The notes beneath the pieces were generated by a model that did no database searches, was not told the DNA's origin, and saw only the letters and a list, made by a program, of their open reading frames with translations. Both the position numbers and the translations under genes were made by a program. A stretch of DNA of 10,338 nucleotides from Natronomonas sp. (lineage in GTDB: Archaea > Halobacteriota > Halobacteria > Halobacteriales > Haloarculaceae): positions 1-10,338 of the forward strand of contig SKKJ01000102.1 in NCBI GenBank assembly GCA_007121575.1, in the 5' to 3' direction. Shown piece after piece: positions 6,139 to 10,338 of this stretch. Positions within the stretch are counted from its first letter, which is position 1; each line of letters begins with the position of its first letter.

Positions 6139-6618
6139 CTACAGCCACAAGACGAGCAAAAACCCGAGAAGCATCGACACGGTGAGTAGTACCTGCATCG
6201 CCGTCGAGGCGAGCATCCCGACGACCGTAACCGCGGCGGTTCGTAACCCCCGGCGGACGTCGCCGTGTCGCAGGTACTCCGAAACGAAGACCGATCCGAC
6301 GACACCGAGGAGAGCGCCGAGTGGGCCGAAAACGAAGAGAAGCCCGATCGCCGCAACAGCCGCGACAACCGTCGTTCGGATCGACGCGCCGCCGACCCGC
6401 GCGGAGATCGCGCTTCCGAGAAGATCGAACGCGACGGTGAGAACGCCGAGGATCGCAAACCCGAGAAACGCGATCGTTCCGAGTTCACCCGTCGCCATCC
6501 AGTAGTATGTGATACCGAGCGTCGAAACCGCACCGCCTGGGATCAGCGGAACGAAGCTCATGATAATCCCGGCGAGTAGCAGTATGACCGTGACCACAAC
6601 CGGATCGATCGGAAGCAT
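6139..6618 (-). CDS. DUF456-family membrane protein
   Basis: The 159-residue integral membrane protein has hydrophobic segments at about 7-26, 44-66, 82-112 and 128-157. Its middle is rich in small residues (GPLGALLGVVGSVFVSEYL, 98-116), typical of DUF456. The family has no established function. I choose ATG 6618 (MLPIDPVVV). The frame stays open up to a TTG at 6738, but the added 40 residues are hydrophilic and unlike the family. They would also span a hairpin and T tract (6626-6665). It follows the epimerase gene on the same strand and may be read from it or from its own promoter. No clear TATA box is visible at the leaderless distance. Confidence 0.85.
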   Translation of the reverse strand: MLPIDPVVVTVILLLAGIIMSFVPLIPGGAVSTLGITYYWMATGELGTIAFLGFAILGVLTVAFDLLGSAISARVGGASIRTTVVAAVAAIGLLFVFGPLGALLGVVGSVFVSEYLRHGDVRRGLRTAAVTVVGMLASTAMQVLLTVSMLLGFLLVLWL

Positions 6619-6625
6619 CGGTAGG

Positions 6626-6665
6626 AAAAACGGCGAGGTATCACGAAACGCTATCGAAGCGTTTC
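6626..6665 (-). terminator. Hairpin plus T5 between the epimerase and DUF456 genes
   Basis: An eight-base stem (GAAACGCT 6645-6652 with AGCGTTTC 6658-6665, five-base loop) is followed on the minus strand by TTTTT at 6626-6630. It lies after the epimerase stop (6735) and before the DUF456 start (6618), so it may end or trim the epimerase transcript. Confidence 0.4.
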
Positions 6666-6734
6666 CATCGCTCCGAGCATCGCTATAGACGACGTCATCC
6701 ACGCTTGGCAGGAAAATACGGACCCGGTCACTCG

Positions 6735-7730
6735 TCAAACGACGGTCTCGAGCACATCCAACAGCCGCTTTTCAGTTCCTCTGTCCGGACCGTTATCTCG
6801 ACCGGTTCTCGATGAATCACGGTGCTCTTCGACCGTCGCCTCAAGCGTCTGCTCGTGTGGCGTCGGTTTCCATCCGAGCGACCGGATCTTCCCCGTATCG
6901 AGCAGGTTCGGATAGGCGCAGTACAACGGAAAATCGGTCATTGAAAGCCCAACGGCACCGAGTTCTCGCTCGCTCGCGAACACTGTCTCAACATCGGTTT
7001 CACAGGCGTCGGCTACCAGTTCGATCCATTCGGCGAGAGTCGGGATGTGTCCGTCGCCGATGTTGTACGCTTCGCCCGCGGTTCCTTGTTCTGCAACAGT
7101 CCGAATCGCACTTGCGACATCCCCAACGCAGACGAGATGCCGGAGGTTTGTCCCGTCTCCGGGAACGATGATTCGATCGTGGTTGTCGACTCGGTCGATC
7201 CAGTAATCCAAGCGTTCGGTGTAATCATACGGGCCGTAGACGATCGGTGGTCGAATGGACATCGCGTTGACGCCGCGATCGGCGGCGGCGAAGACCGCCC
7301 GATCTCCTTCGGCTTTTCGCTGCCCGTACGTCTCCGGCGAATCGTCAGTGGCCGCCTCGACTGGGCACTCGTGTAACGGCGTTTCTCCTTCTCGTTTCGG
7401 AATCTGCTCGGCATTGTAAGCCGCGCCGGAAGAGATGTACACGTACGCGCCCGCGTTGGCGAAAATATCTGTCGCCACGTGGACATCACGCGGCTTGTAC
7501 GCGATGCAGTCGACGACGACATCCGGCGAGAGATCGAGACTTGCGCGTCTGAGGTCGGACTCGTTCGTCCGATCACCCTCGATGTGGGTGACTCGGTTGT
7601 GTTCGGCGAACGGGTTCTCGCGTGAGCCGCGGTTGAAGATCGTTACGTCGTAGTCAGCGTCAAGGAATTCCAAAACGGTATGGCGCCCGATAAATCGGGT
7701 TCCGCCGATAACGAGTGCGTGCTCGGACAT
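6735..7730 (-). CDS. NAD-dependent epimerase/dehydratase (extended SDR)
   Basis: The 331-residue protein has a Rossmann fold of the extended or atypical short-chain dehydrogenase/reductase class. GGTRFIG at 9-15 is the NAD(P)-binding loop in the variant GGTxFxG seen in UDP-glucose 4-epimerase-like proteins. NRG at 33-35 ends the second strand. YISSGAAY at 98-105 supplies the catalytic Ser, and YGQRK at 135-139 the Tyr-x-x-x-Lys pair. RPPIVYGP (160-167) and RHLVCVGDVA (197-206) are typical of sugar-nucleotide epimerases. The C-terminal 25 residues are polar and variable. The substrate is probably a nucleotide sugar, but this cannot be read from the sequence. ATG 7730 follows the Nmad3-like gene by 68 bases on the same strand. 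A T-rich stretch about 27 bases upstream may be a weak promoter, so operon membership is uncertain. Confidence 0.88.
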   Translation of the reverse strand: MSEHALVIGGTRFIGRHTVLEFLDADYDVTIFNRGSRENPFAEHNRVTHIEGDRTNESDLRRASLDLSPDVVVDCIAYKPRDVHVATDIFANAGAYVYISSGAAYNAEQIPKREGETPLHECPVEAATDDSPETYGQRKAEGDRAVFAAADRGVNAMSIRPPIVYGPYDYTERLDYWIDRVDNHDRIIVPGDGTNLRHLVCVGDVASAIRTVAEQGTAGEAYNIGDGHIPTLAEWIELVADACETDVETVFASERELGAVGLSMTDFPLYCAYPNLLDTGKIRSLGWKPTPHEQTLEATVEEHRDSSRTGRDNGPDRGTEKRLLDVLETVV

Positions 7731-7798
7731 ATAAGGTATCAGAGAGCGAGGTCGGAAAAAGATGTGGAGCGGTCCCGGTCATTGCAGGATCGACAGTG

Positions 7799-8518
7799 CT
7801 ACTCGAGGATTCGCATCCTCTCTTCGTTCGACTCGATCTCGAGAAGGTGCTCGGTTCCCGTTCGGTCGAACCGCATGGGCCGACGCCACCACGGACCCTT
7901 CCCGGAATCGCTCGATAACTCCGTTACGAGTCTGTTCGCGTCAACGCCTGCCGTCGGACTCGACAGTGGAACGGCCACCTCATAGAGCTTTGATTCGTCC
8001 TCATCACCGTTCAGTAACACCCTCGCATCGAAGGGATCACGTTTGAGATGGGCGTTGTGTTCGAAGCGAGAACGTTCCGCTTCGGTGAGCCCGTCCGCGG
8101 CATCAACCGGATTGTCGGCGAGACGAAAGTGTCCGATTACGTACGCGCCCCACTCCGGCGTAATCCACGCCGCAGGGTCGTCGACAGCGTCGACCGAAAG
8201 CGTCGCATAAAAGAAGACGTAATCGCCCGCCTCTAGCGCTAACAGCGGACTCGCTTTGATTCCGTGTGGGTCGCCATACGTATACGTCGTACTACCGTGT
8301 ACGCCCGAGAACGTCGGGTCGAGGTGAACAGGAGTTCTCGCGACATCGCTGATATCAGTTTCGAGATCCAAATCGGCGTACGCCGGTACGAACACGTCGT
8401 CTCGTGTCGACGCCGATTCCGGGATCGGGATATATTCGAAACTACCGTCGGCGAAGATCGGGCCACGAAATCCCGGTTCGTTCGTATTCGCTCCGATGTT
8501 TATCGCGACACTACGCAT
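7799..8518 (-). CDS. Nmad3-like protein (nucleotide modification associated domain)
   Basis: The 239-residue protein shows a pattern I associate with the Nmad3 domain, named for its occurrence near DNA base-modification genes; its biochemical activity is not established. Visible features are INIGANTNEPGFRGPIF at 6-22, FEYIPIPE at 27-34, HLDPTF at 65-70, and YGDPHGIKAS at 81-90. GDYVFFYATLS at 98-108, AYVIGHF at 125-131, NAHLKRD at 155-161 and VLLNGD at 167-172 follow. The strands are consistent with a PUA/EVE-like small beta fold, but that is inference. No signal peptide or membrane segment is present. ATG 8518 lies nine bases after the stop of the small membrane protein, so the two are co-transcribed from the promoter at 8767-8776. 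Family recall is from pattern, not search. Confidence 0.72.
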   Translation of the reverse strand: MRSVAINIGANTNEPGFRGPIFADGSFEYIPIPESASTRDDVFVPAYADLDLETDISDVARTPVHLDPTFSGVHGSTTYTYGDPHGIKASPLLALEAGDYVFFYATLSVDAVDDPAAWITPEWGAYVIGHFRLADNPVDAADGLTEAERSRFEHNAHLKRDPFDARVLLNGDEDESKLYEVAVPLSSPTAGVDANRLVTELSSDSGKGPWWRRPMRFDRTGTEHLLEIESNEERMRILE

Positions 8519-8527
8519 TTCGAACGA

Positions 8528-8746
8528 CTACCAATAGGTGTCCGGATTTGCCAGCCAGCGACGGTTTCGCGCGCCAGCCGCGATCAGTACCACGAGCACG
8601 AGCGTGACGAAAGCAATCGTCGCGGCGGAAGCCATCACGTGCGGACCGATCGAAAGCGTCGTCGCCAGCAGCTCGACGGTAGCTCCAGCGCTCCAAAGCA
8701 CGACGAGGAGCACGAGTGCGATCGAAAGAAGTCTCATCCAGTCCAT
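8528..8746 (-). CDS. Small two-helix membrane protein
   Basis: The 72-residue protein has hydrophobic segments at about 6-30 and 37-58, then a charged tail (ARNRRWLANPDTYW). I recognise no family. It is supported as a gene by a strong TATA box 22-30 bases before its ATG and by nine-base spacing to the Nmad3-like gene downstream. The positive segment ARNRR after the second helix suggests both ends face the cytoplasm. Confidence 0.72.
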   Translation of the reverse strand: MDWMRLLSIALVLLVVLWSAGATVELLATTLSIGPHVMASAATIAFVTLVLVVLIAAGARNRRWLANPDTYW

Positions 8747-8766
8747 ACTCGCCCCTCGTGCGCCGC

Positions 8767-8776
8767 GATATAAAAG
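8767..8776 (-). promoter_or_regulatory. TATA box of the membrane protein/Nmad3-like operon
   Basis: The minus-strand sequence CTTTTATATC ends 21 bases before ATG 8746 and is centred about 26 bases from it. This is a good archaeal TATA box for a leaderless transcript. Confidence 0.65.
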
Positions 8777-8846
8777 CCACCGTCTTAACTAGTGGGTATC
8801 TCGTCGGGAGCGGGCTACGCCTCAACTGGACGTATTTCACAGAGCC

Positions 8847-8853
8847 GATATAC
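8847..8853 (+). promoter_or_regulatory. TATA-like box of the DUF2064 gene
   Basis: GATATAC is centred about 24 bases before ATG 8874. A closer AT-rich AAATATAG (8863-8870) is too near the start to serve a leaderless transcript. Confidence 0.4.
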
Positions 8854-8873
8854 GATCGGATCAAATATAGACT

Positions 8874-9611
8874 ATGACCACCGTCGCCGTACTCACAGAT
8901 CCGCCGCACCCCGACATCGCACTTTCAACGCTCGTCGAGACCACGCCGATTTCGAAAGGCGAGGCCGCCGAGTTGTACGAAGCTCTGCTGAGAGACACCG
9001 TCTTGGCAGCCGCCAAAAGCGGCGGCGACGTGCTCGTGAATTACCGACCGGCGGCCGCATTCACCCTCGATATCGACTCTAAAGCCGAAATTCGTGATAT
9101 CGTCGCCGATACCGTCGAACTCGACTCGGTTCGATTCGAGGTACAGGTCGGCGAAACGTTTGCTGGACGGGCCGGAAATACCGCAACTCACCTGCTCGAA
9201 ACGGAGGGGGTCGGTTCAGTCGGTATCGTCCGACCAGAAGCCGCAATGCTCGCCCGGACTGATATCGACAGCGCGGCGATGAAACTCCGCAGCGCACCCG
9301 TCGTGCTCGGGCCGGCTCCGGGTGGCCGAATCGGCTACGCCGCGTTCGCGGACACGATCGATTTCGCTGATTGTTATGCGCCGCCAGCTCTCGAGACGCT
9401 GACTAACCGAGCCCTTGAGGCTGACCTCGGCGTTGACTTTCTCGAGACCAAACCGTATCTGGAAACACCGTCCGATCTGGCGGAGATCGTCCTCACCGTC
9501 CGAACGAGACAACGAGCCGATGCGCTCGTTCCGCCGTATCTCGCCACGTGGGTCGAAAACTGTGGACTCGATGTGTCAACTGTCGATGGCGAGCTGTGTA
9601 TCGATCGATGA
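8874..9611 (+). CDS. DUF2064 glycosyltransferase-like protein
   Basis: The 245-residue protein matches the haloarchaeal DUF2064 group, which shares a GT-A-like fold with CofC/MobA nucleotidyltransferases. Key segments are MTTVAVLTDPP at 1-11, VLVNYRP at 53-59, FEVQVGETFAGRAGNTATHLL at about 87-107 and DSAAMKLRSAPVVLGPAPGGRIGYAAF at about 131-157. In bacterial relatives the segment before this carries G-x-D-x-P for metal and nucleotide binding, and GPa-x-DGG-Y follows. Here the first is VGIVRPEAAML without the aspartate, and the second is GPAPGGRIGY. Activity may therefore differ. ATG 8874 has a TATA-like box 24 bases upstream. The gene is single, divergent from the Nmad3-like operon, and ends before a T-rich tract. 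The substrate is unknown. Confidence 0.85.
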   Translation: MTTVAVLTDPPHPDIALSTLVETTPISKGEAAELYEALLRDTVLAAAKSGGDVLVNYRPAAAFTLDIDSKAEIRDIVADTVELDSVRFEVQVGETFAGRAGNTATHLLETEGVGSVGIVRPEAAMLARTDIDSAAMKLRSAPVVLGPAPGGRIGYAAFADTIDFADCYAPPALETLTNRALEADLGVDFLETKPYLETPSDLAEIVLTVRTRQRADALVPPYLATWVENCGLDVSTVDGELCIDR

Positions 9612-9655
9612 GCGTCATGTAGACGGGGGAGATCCAAGATATCGCCTTTCGCAGT

Positions 9656-9691
9656 GTCTTTTTAAATTATCATTTTATTAACATTATTATT
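9656..9691 (+). terminator. T-rich tract after the DUF2064 gene
   Basis: From 45 bases past the stop codon the sequence is almost all A/T, with several runs of four or five T. This fits archaeal termination at T-rich DNA. No stable hairpin is needed or seen. Confidence 0.45.
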
Positions 9692-9876
9692 TGAACTGTG
9701 CCGCGCTTGGTGTCAAGTGAACATTACAACCGGTCACAGCGAGTTACCGTTCTGTGAGTGCTTCTCGCTCCGATTATACACCGCCAAAAGCAAGTTACGG
9801 CATCTTAACGTAGTATATCGGGGTAACGGTGCGATATCGACAGCGACTCTCGGTTGGGTGTCGTGCTCACAACGGA

Positions 9877-9891
9877 GTGTTTTATAAACAC
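9877..9891 (+). promoter_or_regulatory. Strong TATA box within a palindrome
   Basis: GTGTTT-TAT-AAACAC is a perfect inverted repeat with TTTTATAAA (9880-9888) in its centre. Transcription would start near 9908-9913, about 180 bases before the next ORF, which implies a long leader or a separate RNA. The palindrome could also bind a dimeric repressor. Confidence 0.5.
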
Positions 9892-9917
9892 GCTACCGGC
9901 TTGCTTGAGTTGGTTGG

Positions 9918-10082
9918 TTACTCCTATCCCGAAACGCAGAGATCGGGAAGTTGAAGTAAGTACTCAGGTGTCAACCCGTCCCGGCCGCAGGGTAGGATAA
10001 CCTGAACAGAACGAGCCGAGAGTGAACGATCATTCAGGTTTATCAGCGGTTCTGGCATCAAGCCCTCACCGCCGTCAGAGGG
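9918..10082 (+). ncRNA. Candidate structured leader or small RNA
   Basis: Three potential hairpins follow the predicted start site. The first pairs TCCCGA (9927-9932) with TCGGGA (9943-9948), with an outer TTACT/AGTAA pair (9918-9922, 9955-9959). The second pairs GATAACCTGAA (9996-10006) with TTCAGGTTTATC (10033-10044), eleven pairs with one bulge. The third pairs CCCTC (10063-10067) with GAGGG (10078-10082), which overlaps the only Shine-Dalgarno-like sequence before ATG 10094. I recognise no known RNA family. Confidence 0.35.
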
Positions 10083-10093
10083 GACACTCACGA

Positions 10094-10338
10094 ATGATTG
10101 ATGTCAAGTATATTCAGCGATTTCACAGCGTTTTGAGCTACAGTCGAGAGAGCGCAGCTACCTTGCGAGAAGAGGTCACTCTAAACCGGACGCTGTTGTT
10201 ACTGGTCGTGGGGGGGATACTTCTCGTATCACTTTTCGGAGCGGTGTGGGTAGTCAGCACCGAAAAGGTGGAGGAGTCGTCGATACTGTCGGGTGAAGGG
10301 TCGTCGCAGACACCGAACGATGTAGCGACACAAACAGA
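10094..10338 (+). CDS. Membrane-anchored hypothetical protein, C-terminus cut by window edge
   Basis: From ATG 10094, 81 codons are open to the edge. Residues 1-33 are polar and mixed in charge. Residues 34-54 (LLLLVVGGILLVSLFGAVWVV) form one clear transmembrane segment. Residues 55-81 are rich in Ser, Thr, Glu and Gln, like the start of an extracytoplasmic stalk. I recognise no family. A GAGGGG about 10 bases upstream could be a Shine-Dalgarno site. Codon use includes several ATA, CTA and TTA codons, less GC-biased than the neighbours. A single signal-anchor or stator-like protein is possible, but the truncated end prevents a better call. Confidence 0.6.
   Translation, partial: MIDVKYIQRFHSVLSYSRESAATLREEVTLNRTLLLLVVGGILLVSLFGAVWVVSTEKVEESSILSGEGSSQTPNDVATQT

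Larger units (their letters stand above)
9612..10093. other. Long intergenic region
   Basis: These 482 bases contain no convincing gene. The first part is the T-rich tract; 9692-9876 shows nothing I can name. From 9877 on there is a strong TATA box inside a palindrome, then three hairpins up to the start codon at 10094. It does not match tRNA, and I see no RNase P or SRP RNA core sequence. Confidence 0.6.

Noticed and set aside
6619..6738. TTG start for the DUF456 protein overlapping the epimerase stop
   Set aside because: The added 40 residues are hydrophilic and unlike the family, and the stretch contains a hairpin and T tract.
9900..10090. tRNA, RNase P RNA or SRP RNA gene, or the right end of an IS200/IS605 element
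   Set aside because: No cloverleaf with acceptor stem, no conserved RNase P or SRP core sequence, and no TnpB coding remnant in any frame.

Overview
This window looks like chromosomal DNA from a halophilic archaeon (Halobacteria). The evidence is an archaeal sn-glycerol-1-phosphate dehydrogenase, strongly acidic proteins, haloarchaeal-type DUF2064, DUF456 and winged-helix proteins, and TATA-like boxes that sit repeatedly about 24-30 bases before the start codons with no Shine-Dalgarno site, the pattern of leaderless transcripts. I cannot name the genus. There is no rRNA, tRNA, CRISPR array or intact insertion sequence.

Layout. (1) 1-921, minus strand: a degenerate Nudix-fold protein followed by endonuclease III (nth), which runs off the left edge. 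The Nudix promoter has an array of 11-base direct repeats directly behind its TATA box. (2) 1077-4772: egsA (minus) lies back to back with a leaderless MmgE/PrpD-family gene (plus). That gene converges on a DSD1-type fold-III PLP enzyme (minus) with a non-canonical metal-binding segment. (3) 4912-6133: a winged-helix regulator (minus) and a divergent gene for a protein resembling nucleoside 2-deoxyribosyltransferases share an AT-rich, palindrome-containing promoter region. (4) 6139-8746, all minus: a small two-helix membrane protein, an Nmad3-like protein, an NAD-dependent epimerase/dehydratase and a DUF456 membrane protein. The first two are 9 bases apart and must be co-transcribed. (5) 8874-9611, plus: a DUF2064 glycosyltransferase-like protein, divergent from group 4. 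(6) 9612-10093: a long intergenic region with a T-rich tract, a strong TATA box inside a palindrome and a series of hairpins. It leads into a membrane-anchored ORF cut by the right edge.

How the genes work together. Nth repairs oxidised pyrimidines, and EgsA makes the glycerol-1-phosphate backbone of archaeal ether lipids. These housekeeping genes flank more accessory-looking pieces. Most interesting are the regulator/deoxyribosyltransferase-like pair, the Nmad3-like gene with its membrane partner, the possible amino-acid or organic-acid catabolic pair MmgE/PrpD plus DSD1-like, and the structured leader at the right end. Nothing in the sequence proves a new system; these are candidates.
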